A stretch of 64,000 nucleotides of DNA from Pseudoalteromonas piratica (GCF_000788395.1 NZ_CP009889.1:1554490-1618489), one strand, 5' to 3'. Counted from the first letter of the stretch, positions 1 through 9,387 are shown. Translations and numbers: made by a program. The notes: generated from the letters alone by a model not told the origin.

Positions 1-366
1 GACACAATCTTAGTCATAATGATTACTTCCCCGTTACTTTATTCAATCTATGGCAATGAGTATTGGGAAACAGATCAATTCATAATTGGACTGCCCGATT
101 TTCTTATTAGTTGGGTTTTACCACTAGTCGCGACTGTTCTTTTTTGGGTTTATAAATCGGCAACGCCTGGAAAAATGGTCTTAAAAGCCAAAGTAGTAGA
201 TGCTGAAACGGGCAATGCGCCATCTACTCAACAATCAATTATTCGTTATGTTGGCTACTACATTTCTTCATTACCCATTGGCTTAGGTTTTATTTGGGTC
301 GCTTTTGATGCAAAAAAACAAGGCTGGCATGACAAAATCGCAGGTACGGTAGTCGTAAGTCAATAG
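1..366 (+). CDS. RDD family membrane protein, 5' end cut off by the window
   Basis: The reading frame is open from base 1, so the ATG at 19 is probably internal and the gene starts outside the window. The visible part has two hydrophobic segments, a short motif TPGKMVLKAKVVD typical of RDD proteins, and a C-terminal segment ending in a DKIAGTVVV motif, also typical of the family. RDD proteins are small inner-membrane proteins, some linked to ion transport, but most have no known substrate. The Arg-Asp-Asp residues that name the family would lie in the missing N-terminus, so function stays open. Confidence 0.75.
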   Translation, partial: DTILVIMITSPLLYSIYGNEYWETDQFIIGLPDFLISWVLPLVATVLFWVYKSATPGKMVLKAKVVDAETGNAPSTQQSIIRYVGYYISSLPIGLGFIWVAFDAKKQGWHDKIAGTVVVSQ

Positions 367-454
367 AAATAAAGACTTAGAACTATCTTACTCAGAAAAA
401 TACCAAAACAATTGTAGCTAAAAAACAAAAGTTCAAATTAAGGAGAATAAGAAC

Positions 455-808
455 ATGAAGAAACTCACAATGCTTTTCATCATTACTTTATTGGGAAGTA
501 ATGCCTACGCAAAAGATACGTCTAAAGAAGCTTTTATTGCAGATGGAAAAGTAAAAATTACTAATGCGTTATGTTCGAACCAAAAGTTTTTAAAATGCAC
601 TGGTGATTCCAATTCGTTATGCCAGTCGCAAATGAAACAAGTTGTTTTACCCCATTGTGTCAGTTCTAAGCTATCAGGCCTACCTGAAAAATTAACTCAA
701 AAAGAAGCGCAGCTTGCAGCGAATACATTTGGTAAATGTGCAGCGATTGCATATCCAGCTTTAAATCAACTGGATATGGATGAATTTAGTAGCTGCATGA
801 CCAAATAA
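455..808 (+). CDS. small secreted Cys-containing protein of unknown function
   Basis: A 117-residue protein with a clear signal peptide (MKKLTMLFIITLLGSNAYA, cleavage after AYA at about residue 19). The mature part has six cysteines (CSNQ, KCTG, LCQS, HCV, KCAA, SCMTK), suggesting disulfides in the periplasm. The start is supported by a strong AAGGAG ribosome-binding site about 8 bases upstream. I do not recognise a family. It lies 88 bases after the RDD gene on the same strand and may be cotranscribed. Confidence 0.65.
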   Translation: MKKLTMLFIITLLGSNAYAKDTSKEAFIADGKVKITNALCSNQKFLKCTGDSNSLCQSQMKQVVLPHCVSSKLSGLPEKLTQKEAQLAANTFGKCAAIAYPALNQLDMDEFSSCMTK

Positions 809-847
809 ACCATAACACTTGGCCGGGTTATTCTGGGCAAATTTACT

Positions 848-889
848 AATAGGGTCAGTAACTAAAAAATCAATGACTCTGACCCTATT
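848..889. repeat. 11-bp perfect inverted repeat, possible mobile-element remnant
   Basis: AATAGGGTCAG at 848-858 is repeated as its exact reverse complement at 879-889 with a 20-base loop. Directly downstream the frame from about 881 to 960 is open (it reads ...DGRHHSPQELASF...) and then stops. The following 120 bases hold no gene. The block looks like the tail of a decayed element or transposase, but I could not assign it. It borders an AT-rich gene at 1080 that looks horizontally acquired. It could instead be a simple transcription terminator or stem-loop. Confidence 0.4.
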
Positions 890-1079
890 GATATAGATGG
901 TAGACATCATTCGCCTCAAGAGTTGGCCAGCTTTATTCAAGAACGGGTTTCATTGCTTTAACAAGCGCTTTATGTCGCTTAAATACACACTGGAGCTACT
1001 TTTCGCGGGCTATTAACTTCGCTTAGGTTCAACCCACTCAATTTGCCCATAGGCTGGAATTAAACTTAAAGGAAAACTT

Positions 1080-3401
1080 GTGTCGTATAAGGAAATATTG
1101 CAACTAAAACAAGAAAGTGATGCCCCTAAGCGTGGCTACATGTTTGAGCAATCATTAAGGGAAATTTTACCTTGGTCATATAGACCACCAATTACAGCAT
1201 CTACGTCCTCAGAACAACTAGATGCTTTTTTTGAATGGAATTCTTGGCATTTTTTAGTTGAAGCTAAAGCAAAAAAAAAGGTGATAACCGCAGGTTCACA
1301 TGACTGGGAGGACTTTGAACTAAAAATCAGAAAAAGAAAAGGGCAATGTATAGGGCTCTTTTGCTCTCTTTATGACGTTAATGACGAAGTGTTACGTAGT
1401 GCAGAAATGTTAAATAAGGAAGGGTTTACTACAATAGTTATTGCTGGTGCAGTATGGATTAAATTGTTTGAAAGCAATATACGTATTAGTGACTATATTA
1501 GATATTCTGTTTTCCAAGCTCGGTCAAAATTTAAACCTATATCTGATGATCTAGATAAGATTAAGGATTGGGTATTTAGTCGTGATGAGATTAACTTAAA
1601 AATACATGCGATATGTACAAAAGAGTCTTCCGTTTTTTTACGTAGACACAAAATTTCTCATCATGAAAACGTTTATGTTGAGAGAAAGGTAGATGAAAAT
1701 CTAGCCTCATTCATTAACCTACTAAAACCGAGCAAATTAAATTCTAATGTTAAATCTCATACACATGATGGAAAGCTGTATTCATCAGATAGAGGAAAGC
1801 CTAAACAAATTACTTTAGTAAGAGATCTTTCTGGAGCGGGAAAAACAACACTATCAGTAAACTTGTCGCTTGATAATGATAACTATTTTGGCTCAGTAAA
1901 GGCAGCTCTACAAAATGATATTGATTGCTTTATTGATCGTCTCTTAGATATTGATGATAGTAACGGGCTTGAAAGTTTGTTATACGTTGATAAGCCAATA
2001 GTTTTTGTTATCGATTCGTTAGATGAATCTCTGGCAAATGCGCAAAAACGTAAAGAAGTAATGGCACTTATTAAAGGCATTGAAGAGCTAAATAACAAAG
2101 CTAAGTTAAGAGGGTTATTGTGCTACCCAATAATGTTGGTTTTTACTATTAGAGAGGATTTTTGGAGGGATTGGGAGTCGACCTTCGAAGGCTTGGAAAA
2201 GCATAACTTAAAAAAGAGATTTTCATATTTTAACTATGAAGAAACTATATTAGCTCTTAATAAATATTCTAATAGTTTTAATTACAATATAAAAACAAAG
2301 CTTAATAAACAACATTTAGATATTCTTTCACACCCATTCAATTTACAGATTTTCTCAGAAGCACATGAATATGAGGGTGATGTTTATATTGATGATGTAA
2401 TGGATGATACTGTTTTAAAGTTATTCTTTGATAGAAAAAAAGACGATATACATAAAAGACCTATCTCTGGATTTTATCCAAATATTCTTATGGCATTATG
2501 TTCAAGCATTTCTGCATTTATTGCAAAGAGCTGCAAGAATGAAGTTTCTTATGATAAAGTTATCTCAATAATTAGAAATGACTATTCATCACTTTCAGAA
2601 GTGTCTGATTTAATTGTTAAAAACTTAATTTCTGAGCAAATTATTGTTAGAGATACAGCTAACACCAGAATGTTAAGATTCCGACACATGAAATTTGTTG
2701 AATATTTAACATCTTATTACATTGCTAGAACTCTACATACTTCAAATAACCCCAAAAAATTAGATGAGATGATAAGCTCACTAATCAATGAAGGCTTTTT
2801 ATCTATTTATTACATTCACGAATTTATTCGCTCGATATGTAAAGCTGAATTCTATGAGTTATATGAAAATCTTATGGAGTATTATGCACATTCATCAGAA
2901 TACATGAAAAGACTAGTGCATCAAAAAAGATTGTTTATATCAGGCGGGGAAAAAGTTAGTAACTTAGACATCGATACTATTGAAAAAGCGATGGCAAGAG
3001 GCGAAAGCGAGGTTTGTTGGGAAGGTTTTTTCGTTATTGCAGCAAAAAATAATAACAGAGATAAGAAAACAGTATTAAATGCTTTTGATATGGCATGGAA
3101 AGCTAATGAATCGAGAGTAGATCGTTGGAAAATATTAAATAAACTATCTCAGCATAAATTACTACTTGAACCTACAGTATTTAAGTCCGTAATGGCTAGC
3201 AATTCAACTAATGATTGGTATTCATTTATTGATGGTGTCATTTTGGCTGAACAGTTTAACGATTTTAAGTCAATTATGGATGAGTACAATTTCCCATGTT
3301 TATTGAAGCATTTGGCCTTAAAAGAAGGGAGTGAGTGGACAAGGGTTATTCAGCTTTTGGAATCTACATATCAAGGTCAAAAATATGAATTAGGGGCTTA
3401 A
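1080..3401 (+). CDS. PD-(D/E)XK-like nuclease plus NACHT/STAND NTPase protein (probable defence gene)
   Basis: A 773-residue protein starting at GTG 1080, supported by AAAGGA 7 bases upstream. Residues about 20-130 resemble a restriction-endonuclease fold: an acidic residue at D48 and then E61-A62-K63 in a beta-strand context (HFLVEAKAKKK). Residues about 245-430 form a NACHT-like NTPase: Walker A SGAGKTT (K255, T256), Walker B with the NACHT-type motif IDSLDE (311-316), an arginine motif FTIRED (355-360) and HPFNLQ (418-423). FRHMKFVEYLTSYYIAR (about 534-550) is the winged-helix signature that follows NACHT domains. The last 220 residues are an unassigned, mostly helical sensor-like region. 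Antiviral STAND proteins (Avs) pair such nucleases with STAND ATPases but are usually much longer. Base use is far more AT-rich than in ycaO downstream, suggesting transfer. It stands alone, with no partner gene. Confidence 0.75.
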   Translation: MSYKEILQLKQESDAPKRGYMFEQSLREILPWSYRPPITASTSSEQLDAFFEWNSWHFLVEAKAKKKVITAGSHDWEDFELKIRKRKGQCIGLFCSLYDVNDEVLRSAEMLNKEGFTTIVIAGAVWIKLFESNIRISDYIRYSVFQARSKFKPISDDLDKIKDWVFSRDEINLKIHAICTKESSVFLRRHKISHHENVYVERKVDENLASFINLLKPSKLNSNVKSHTHDGKLYSSDRGKPKQITLVRDLSGAGKTTLSVNLSLDNDNYFGSVKAALQNDIDCFIDRLLDIDDSNGLESLLYVDKPIVFVIDSLDESLANAQKRKEVMALIKGIEELNNKAKLRGLLCYPIMLVFTIREDFWRDWESTFEGLEKHNLKKRFSYFNYEETILALNKYSNSFNYNIKTKLNKQHLDILSHPFNLQIFSEAHEYEGDVYIDDVMDDTVLKLFFDRKKDDIHKRPISGFYPNILMALCSSISAFIAKSCKNEVSYDKVISIIRNDYSSLSEVSDLIVKNLISEQIIVRDTANTRMLRFRHMKFVEYLTSYYIARTLHTSNNPKKLDEMISSLINEGFLSIYYIHEFIRSICKAEFYELYENLMEYYAHSSEYMKRLVHQKRLFISGGEKVSNLDIDTIEKAMARGESEVCWEGFFVIAAKNNNRDKKTVLNAFDMAWKANESRVDRWKILNKLSQHKLLLEPTVFKSVMASNSTNDWYSFIDGVILAEQFNDFKSIMDEYNFPCLLKHLALKEGSEWTRVIQLLESTYQGQKYELGA

Positions 3402-3478
3402 ATCTACAAATCATTCAAACGCACTTAAAAACGCTGACTATTCTGTTTTTTCTCTAGATGTAACTCTCAGGAAACACC

Positions 3479-4096
3479 ATGCACAAGAAATCACATTGGG
3501 AAACGGTTTACACTACTAAAGCATCAAGTGCGGTGAGTTGGTTTCAGCCCCATGCGGTGACCTCAATAGAATTTATAAACCGTTTAAATTGTGAAAAAAG
3601 TGCTGCCATTATTGATGTAGGTGGCGGTGCGTCCACTTTAGTTGATGACCTGCTGTTAAATGGGCATACAAATTTATCGGTGCTTGATCTATCTGGTGCT
3701 GCCCTTGCAACGGCTAAACAGCGCATTGGCGAAAATTCAGCAAATGTAAACTGGATTGAAGCGGATATAACAGACGTAACACTGCCCAAACAGCAATTTG
3801 ATGTATGGCATGATCGTGCGGTATTTCACTTTTTAACAACACCTAAAGAGCGCAGCGCTTATATTAAAAACGTAATGCATGCGGTAAAACCACATGGCCA
3901 CATTATTATTGCCACATTTGCAGAAAATGGCCCAGAAAAGTGCAGCGGCTTGCCTATTGTGCGTTACAGTGCAGAAAGCTTACACGCCGAACTTGGTGAG
4001 CATTTTGCACTTAAAGAACAACGCCATGAAACCCATAAAACGCCGTTTGGTACAACACAAGAGTTTGTGTTTTGTCACTTTGTGAAAAAGGGCTAG
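3479..4096 (+). CDS. class I SAM-dependent methyltransferase
   Basis: A 205-residue cytosolic protein with the Rossmann methyltransferase motifs: motif I DVGGGAS (about residues 46-52), motif II LDLSG and motif III-like EADITD, followed by the acidic/aromatic HDRAVFHFL. The AGGA sequence upstream supports the ATG. The nearest well-known group is the Methyltransf_11/25-like enzymes that act on small molecules; the substrate cannot be read from sequence. It follows the STAND gene by 77 bases, but base composition returns to that of the host chromosome here, so I do not link the two functionally. Confidence 0.8.
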   Translation: MHKKSHWETVYTTKASSAVSWFQPHAVTSIEFINRLNCEKSAAIIDVGGGASTLVDDLLLNGHTNLSVLDLSGAALATAKQRIGENSANVNWIEADITDVTLPKQQFDVWHDRAVFHFLTTPKERSAYIKNVMHAVKPHGHIIIATFAENGPEKCSGLPIVRYSAESLHAELGEHFALKEQRHETHKTPFGTTQEFVFCHFVKKG

Positions 4097-4364
4097 CAAG
4101 GATGTAGGAACATATCGCGTTCTCACCCGCTCGCCCTATTTACTTTGTTTGTTCTTTGCTTTTCACAGCAAATACATTATTCACTTGCTTAATTCACTCG
4201 CTTAAATAAGTCACCAAATGTGGCAATAGATAAGCTTTAATTGGGAAAAAAGTATTTATTTTCCGATTTTAGTGAATTAAGCGCTAAAAAAGCGGATAAT
4301 TACAGCCATTATGTTTGCCTTGCTGCAACCACCTATTCGCGGCGACACACTTGGAACCTAATTC

Positions 4365-6548
4365 ATGGAAATCAAAGTAAATTATCTTGATAACTTGCGC
4401 TTAGAAGCGCTGTTTGACGACTTTAACGTTATTGCCGATCAGCCTATTCGCTATAAAGGCGATGGTAGCGCACCTGGTCCATTCGATTATTTTCTTGCCT
4501 CATCTGCGCTGTGTGCGGCGTATTTTGTAAAGGTGTACTGTAACGCGCGCGATATTCCAACGAACGATATTCGCCTGTCGCAAAACAATATTGTTGACCC
4601 TGAAAACCGTTACAACCAAATTTTTAAAATTCAGGTAGAGCTGCCAGAGAGCATTTCTGACAAAGACCGTGAAGGTATTTTACGTTCAATCGACCGTTGT
4701 ACCGTTAAAAAGGTAATTCAAACAGGCCCAGAGTTTGTTGTAGAAGCGGTTGAAAACCTCGATGAAGACGCACAAGCCATGTTAATGGGTCAGCCTGAGG
4801 GCGACACCAATACCATGATTTTAGGTAAAGACTTACCGCTTGAGCAAACCATTCAAAACATGACCAAGATTTTAGAAGACTTGGGTATGAAAATTGAAAT
4901 CTCATCGTGGCGTAACATTGTGCCAAACGTATGGTCGCTTCATATTCGCGATGCAGCATCACCAATGTGTTTTACCAATGGTAAAGGCGCAAGCAAAGAA
5001 AGCGCGCTGTGCTCGGCACTTGGCGAATTTATTGAGCGTTTAAACTGTAACTTTTTCTATAACGATCAGTTCTTTGGTGAAGAAATTGCCAATAGCGATT
5101 TTGTCCATTACCCAAATGAAAAGTGGTTTAAGCCAGGCCCAGAAGACGAGCTACCAAACGAGATTTTAGACGACTACACGCTAGATATTTACGACCCAGA
5201 GCAAGAGCTGCGTGGTTCTAACCTGATTGACACTAACTCAGGAAATGTTGAGCGCGGTATTTGTTCAATTCCGTATACCCGTCATTCAGACGGCGAAACG
5301 GTTTATTTCCCGTCAAATCTGATTGAAAACTTATTTTTAAGTAACGGTATGAGCGCGGGTAACAACCTTGCCGAGGCCAAAGTACAGTGTTTATCGGAGA
5401 TTTTTGAGCGCGCGGTAAAACGCCAAATCATCGAGCAAGAAATTGTATTACCAGATGTACCAGAAGACGTACTGAATAAATACCCAAGCATAGTTGCGGG
5501 TATTAAAGGGCTAGAAGAACAAGGCTTCCCTGTCGTCATTAAAGATGCCTCACTTGGCGGCCAGTTCCCAGTAATGTGTGTTACCTTAATGAACCCGAAA
5601 ACGGGCGGCGTATTTGCATCATTTGGTGCGCACCCAAGTTTTGAAGTAGCGCTTGAGCGAAGCCTTACTGAGCTATTACAAGGCCGCAGTTTTGAAGGCT
5701 TAAACGATGTACCTAAGCCAACTTTTAACTCAATGGCAGTACAAGAGCCAGAAAACTTTGTTGAACACTTTATTGATTCAACAGGCACCATTTCTTGGCG
5801 TTTCTTTAGTGCCAAGTATGATTACGAGTTTGTTGAATGGGATTTCTCTGGCACTAACCAAGAAGAGTGCGATGCCCTATTCGGTATTTTAGAAGACATC
5901 GGTAAAGAAGCATATGTTGCTGAATTTACTGGCCTTGGTACCGCATGCCGTATTTTAGTACCGGGTTATTCTGAGGTTTACCCAGCAGAAGACTTAATTT
6001 GGGATAACACCAATAAAGCCCTTTTATACCGCGACGATATTTTAAACCTACATTCACTGTCTGACGATGAACTAGCTGATTTAGTTAATCGTTTAGAAGA
6101 GAGCGAGCTCGATAACTACATTGATATCATTACCCTAATTGGTATTGAATTTGATGAAAACACAGTGTGGGGTCAGCTTACTATTCTAGAGCTTAAGCTA
6201 TTAATTTACTTAGCATTAGGCGATTTAGAAGAAGTAAACAACCTCGTTGAAAGCTTCTTACAGTACAACGATAACACCGTTGAACGCGGCCTATTCTACC
6301 AAGCGCTGCACGCAACACTGCAAGTAGCACTTGATGACGAGCTTGAGTTTGAAGACTACCAGCATAACTTCACGCGCATGTTTGGCGAAGAAGTAATGAA
6401 TGCGATTATTGGCTCAATTAATGGCGATGTGCGTTTTTATGGTTTAACACCAACTAACTCACAGCTAGAAGGCCTAGATAAGCACCTGCGCTTAATCGAA
6501 AGCTACAAAAAGCTGCACAGCGCTCGTGCAAAATTAGCAGGCAAGTAA
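4365..6548 (+). CDS. ycaO: YcaO protein with N-terminal OsmC domain
   Basis: A 727-residue protein. Residues about 1-140 are an OsmC-like domain (GDGSAPGPFDYFLASSALC, the usual start of OsmC/Ohr folds). Residues about 170-560 are a YcaO domain with its ATP-binding signatures GASKESALCSALGEFIERL and CLSEIFERAVKRQ. The last 160 residues are helical and repeat-like. E. coli YcaO has the same OsmC-YcaO layout (586 aa) and is tied genetically to beta-methylthiolation of ribosomal protein S12 by RimO; this one is longer at the C-terminus. No azole-peptide partner enzymes lie nearby, so a housekeeping role is more likely than RiPP synthesis. Terminator follows at 6558-6587. Confidence 0.9.
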   Translation: MEIKVNYLDNLRLEALFDDFNVIADQPIRYKGDGSAPGPFDYFLASSALCAAYFVKVYCNARDIPTNDIRLSQNNIVDPENRYNQIFKIQVELPESISDKDREGILRSIDRCTVKKVIQTGPEFVVEAVENLDEDAQAMLMGQPEGDTNTMILGKDLPLEQTIQNMTKILEDLGMKIEISSWRNIVPNVWSLHIRDAASPMCFTNGKGASKESALCSALGEFIERLNCNFFYNDQFFGEEIANSDFVHYPNEKWFKPGPEDELPNEILDDYTLDIYDPEQELRGSNLIDTNSGNVERGICSIPYTRHSDGETVYFPSNLIENLFLSNGMSAGNNLAEAKVQCLSEIFERAVKRQIIEQEIVLPDVPEDVLNKYPSIVAGIKGLEEQGFPVVIKDASLGGQFPVMCVTLMNPKTGGVFASFGAHPSFEVALERSLTELLQGRSFEGLNDVPKPTFNSMAVQEPENFVEHFIDSTGTISWRFFSAKYDYEFVEWDFSGTNQEECDALFGILEDIGKEAYVAEFTGLGTACRILVPGYSEVYPAEDLIWDNTNKALLYRDDILNLHSLSDDELADLVNRLEESELDNYIDIITLIGIEFDENTVWGQLTILELKLLIYLALGDLEEVNNLVESFLQYNDNTVERGLFYQALHATLQVALDDELEFEDYQHNFTRMFGEEVMNAIIGSINGDVRFYGLTPTNSQLEGLDKHLRLIESYKKLHSARAKLAGK

Positions 6549-6557
6549 AATAAATTG

Positions 6558-6587
6558 GGGTAAGTCCGTTAGGGCTTACCCATTTTT
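6558..6587 (+). terminator. Rho-independent terminator of ycaO
   Basis: GGGTAAGTCC pairs with GGGCTTACCC (10 bp with one G-T pair) around a GTTA loop, followed by ATTTTT. It lies 10 bases after the ycaO stop codon. Confidence 0.85.
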
Positions 6588-6699
6588 ATGGCTATAAAGC
6601 CAAGGTTTTTATTAAAAAGTGCACTAAGTAAAGGTCTATTGATAACGAAATTACTCACTAGTGCAGTTTTTTAGAAACGACCCCTAGTGTTGTTAAGCA

Positions 6700-6945
6700 C
6701 TAAGCAGCCTTTTCAGCCAACTTGTCCAAGTTAGGCTGTTTTATATCTTCTTTTAGCGCCAATGCACCTAGGTAAATCAAACCAAGTGGTGGCACAATTG
6801 AAAGCACAGCGCCAACTAGCGCAATCACTTTAGGCGAAGTGGTTTTACGTTTACCTAAATAAAAGCTCAAGAAACCAACAAGCGGAACAAAAAGAATAAG
6901 CGAATAAAAAATTAATTCACCAATCAGTGTGCCATTAATATTCAT
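6700..6945 (-). CDS. small two-helix membrane protein
   Basis: An 81-residue protein with two hydrophobic stretches (about 8-30 and 38-65) separated by a basic loop GKRKTTSPK, and a short charged tail. The ATG has AAGGAC 7 bases upstream. This is a typical small inner-membrane protein; no family recognised. It is followed on the same strand by two other membrane or lipoprotein genes but spacing is 50 bases or more. Confidence 0.6.
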   Translation of the reverse strand: MNINGTLIGELIFYSLILFVPLVGFLSFYLGKRKTTSPKVIALVGAVLSIVPPLGLIYLGALALKEDIKQPNLDKLAEKAA

Positions 6946-6998
6946 GTGTAAATGTCCTTATTAACGTCAATATCAATATTTTGGCATAGCCATTTTGC

Positions 6999-7397
6999 TT
7001 ATGCCGAATCCTGTTTATGTACTCTATTTGAAGATAACACATTCACCAACAAATAGCCTACATAAAATGCCATAATGAGTGCAAACAAATCAATCAAATA
7101 CCCATTTCCACTTGCAAAGTCACCAAAAGGAAATGAAATTGAAATCGGTGCGATGTGTGGCAACACATTTTTATTGCAAACATGCCTAACACTTTGACTA
7201 ATAAAAAAGAGTATTGAAACCACAAGTGCTTTTGCATTAGCAACATAACATCCGTAAGCGCCATATAATGGAATTAACACATACAGTAAACAGCTAAAAA
7301 CAATGCTTTTTATGTGTTCAAGCTCATAAAAAATAACAATGCTTAATCCGATCAAGGCATATAGTGCATGTATTAAGCTGGCAAGTTTAAATTTCAA
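6999..7397 (-). CDS. hypothetical four-helix membrane protein
   Basis: A 132-residue protein with about four hydrophobic segments and little else. The start is TTG at 7397, chosen because AAAAGGA lies 6 bases upstream and no better ATG exists. Unknown family. It sits between the small membrane protein at 6700-6945 and the lipoprotein at 7443-8171, all on the minus strand. Confidence 0.55.
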   Translation of the reverse strand: MKFKLASLIHALYALIGLSIVIFYELEHIKSIVFSCLLYVLIPLYGAYGCYVANAKALVVSILFFISQSVRHVCNKNVLPHIAPISISFPFGDFASGNGYLIDLFALIMAFYVGYLLVNVLSSNRVHKQDSA

Positions 7398-7442
7398 AGT
7401 GTTCCTTTTACTGATAATGGTTCAGATAAATTGCGTGCATTA

Positions 7443-8171
7443 TTATAAATTCATCCAACGTTGCATCATGTTTTGATCATTGGCGTGTTCTGCTAGCGTT
7501 ATATTATTCACAATGTAAGGCTTTAAAATAGCATAAGCCTCGTCGCGACTTTGGGTTTTAAGCAATAAGTGTCGGTAAGATCGAATTAAATAATAGCGCT
7601 GCATAGGTATAGCGCGGGCGTATTTTAATTTGAAAAGCTGAGCAATGACTTGTTGAGCTCGCCCGTATTCACCATCTTCAATTAATCGATAAAGCCATTG
7701 TGTACCAATATTTATCGCTGCATTTGCGTCATTACATTGACCACAATGTTCACTTTGCCAGGTCTCATCCATGTAATTTGAGATATAAAACGCATATAAA
7801 GGGTTAAATTCACGCACTGTGCCGCGCCCTAAAAAGCCCGCCATCTCTTGCACATCATTGCCACGATTTTTCAACATTCGGGCGTAAAGTACTTTAAAGT
7901 CACGTTTGTATTTATCGATGCCGGTATTTTTATCATGATACGCTTTCATTTCCTCGGGCGTATAATTCATTGGATCCAAATACTTAATTGGCACCGAATG
8001 CCACCACTCGGGCTTTGGTACAGCCACTTCAAATTCCGGCCACGATGGCCAGCTTTTTTGCTGCTCTGCTTCGCGCTCAACAAGCTCTTGATAGCTATCT
8101 CCGCAGCCTGTGGCAACTAACAACCATATGAACGACATTAAAAAAGAAATGAGTAATCGGCTATAGCGCAT
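7443..8171 (-). CDS. hypothetical lipoprotein, helical
   Basis: A 242-residue protein starting at ATG 8171, which has AAGGA 6 bases upstream; an upstream in-frame start at 8210 lacks one. The N-terminus is a lipoprotein signal with lipobox LVATGC, and the residues after Cys (GDS) place D at +3. The mature part is Trp/Tyr-rich and helical with a CGQC pair in the middle; the C-terminal half (YGRAQQVIAQLF, DEAYAILKPY) looks like TPR/Sel1-type helices. Function unknown; likely anchored to the inner or outer membrane facing the periplasm. Confidence 0.65.
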   Translation of the reverse strand: MRYSRLLISFLMSFIWLLVATGCGDSYQELVEREAEQQKSWPSWPEFEVAVPKPEWWHSVPIKYLDPMNYTPEEMKAYHDKNTGIDKYKRDFKVLYARMLKNRGNDVQEMAGFLGRGTVREFNPLYAFYISNYMDETWQSEHCGQCNDANAAINIGTQWLYRLIEDGEYGRAQQVIAQLFKLKYARAIPMQRYYLIRSYRHLLLKTQSRDEAYAILKPYIVNNITLAEHANDQNMMQRWMNL

Positions 8172-8280
8172 AATAATCCTTGTGATTTCACGAAAAAACA
8201 CTATTTGCATCAGTATATAACTTAACTAAGGCCGAGAGCGACTTATCTTTAATACTTCTATAAAGCGATTAGAAAGCGCC

Positions 8281-9387
8281 CTAATTAATGCCTTTCAGGG
8301 TATCATCTATGTGCGATTGCGCTTCTTGGCTCAATTCTGAGTGATACAGCTTTGGTTTAGCTAGTAAGAATCCTTGATAATAATCCGCACGATAGCGCTG
8401 CAAAATAGCTAATTCTTCTTGGCTTTCAATACCTTCTGCAATCACTTTTGCCCCATTATCATGGGCAAGTTGAATTAAATGCTTAACGATGGTTTGTTTA
8501 TATGGGTCGCGATGTAAATCACGCACTAAATCCATATCGATTTTTACGTAGTCTGGGCGGTATTTGTGCAACATATTCAGCCCCGACCAGCCAGAACCTA
8601 TGTCGTCTAATGCCACACCAAAACCTGCATTGCGATAAAAGTTTAATATTCCACGCATTACCGATTCATCGGTTGCAGTGGTTGTTTCCGTAATTTCAAA
8701 CACCACATCTTCAGGGCGAATACCCAGCGCGTTAATGGCCGAAGCCGTTGCCCGTAAACAGTATGATGGATCGTAGATGCTTGAAGGATTGAAGTTAATA
8801 AATAATTTTCCTTGCAGCCCTGACTTTTTAAAATGCGCTACCGCCGAGCGGCGCGCTATCAAATCAAGCGAAAACAATAAATCAGATCCCTCAGCTAATT
8901 TAAACGCATGAGACGGAGGCACAATATTGTTGAACTCGTCTTTAATGCGAAACAACCCCTCATAAGAAAAAGGACGCGTTTCACCATTTTCATCTATTTC
9001 AAAAATGGGTTGAAAATGGGTTTCATATTGGTCATTTTCAATCGATTGAATAATCCACTCACTATTTAGGCGGTTAATAAGCACACTTGCTGGCACGATA
9101 CGACCAATATCGCTTAATGTCGGCTCACCGCCCTCTGTGGTGGTAATTTTTGTGGCGTTAAGTTCATTCGGTTCAAATTCACCAAAAAGTCCCAATAAAA
9201 AGCGATTCACTTGATCTTTTTTTACTTTCACATTAATGCAATGTGACTCTGTTTGTGCTGCAGGATAATTGCCATTGCCACAAAAAATAATCGCTTTATT
9301 TACGCTTTCAAAAGTGGGTAAAAACAGCCAGAACGTTGTTTCTGGGAATAAATAATTTTCGATTCTTTCACAATCAGCACAAAACAT
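8281..9387 (-). CDS. EAL-domain cyclic-di-GMP phosphodiesterase
   Basis: A 368-residue protein; ATG 9387 is preceded by GGAGG 6 bases upstream, better than the TTG two codons earlier. Residues about 1-100 are an uncharacterised sensory region starting FCADCERIE (two close cysteines). Residues about 115-355 are an EAL domain. The name motif reads YEGLFR (EGL in place of EAL), but the metal and catalytic residues seem kept: N in NFNPSS, E in FEITE, DD in LDDIGSG, K in KIDMD, E in AEGIE and QGFLLAKP near the end. It should hydrolyse c-di-GMP. No transmembrane segment, so probably cytosolic. Confidence 0.9.
   Translation of the reverse strand: MFCADCERIENYLFPETTFWLFLPTFESVNKAIIFCGNGNYPAAQTESHCINVKVKKDQVNRFLLGLFGEFEPNELNATKITTTEGGEPTLSDIGRIVPASVLINRLNSEWIIQSIENDQYETHFQPIFEIDENGETRPFSYEGLFRIKDEFNNIVPPSHAFKLAEGSDLLFSLDLIARRSAVAHFKKSGLQGKLFINFNPSSIYDPSYCLRATASAINALGIRPEDVVFEITETTTATDESVMRGILNFYRNAGFGVALDDIGSGWSGLNMLHKYRPDYVKIDMDLVRDLHRDPYKQTIVKHLIQLAHDNGAKVIAEGIESQEELAILQRYRADYYQGFLLAKPKLYHSELSQEAQSHIDDTLKGIN

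Noticed and set aside
5303..5815. A 170-codon minus-strand frame inside ycaO
   Set aside because: It is antisense to a clear, conserved gene and its protein is Ser/Cys/Pro-rich with no domain; a shadow frame.
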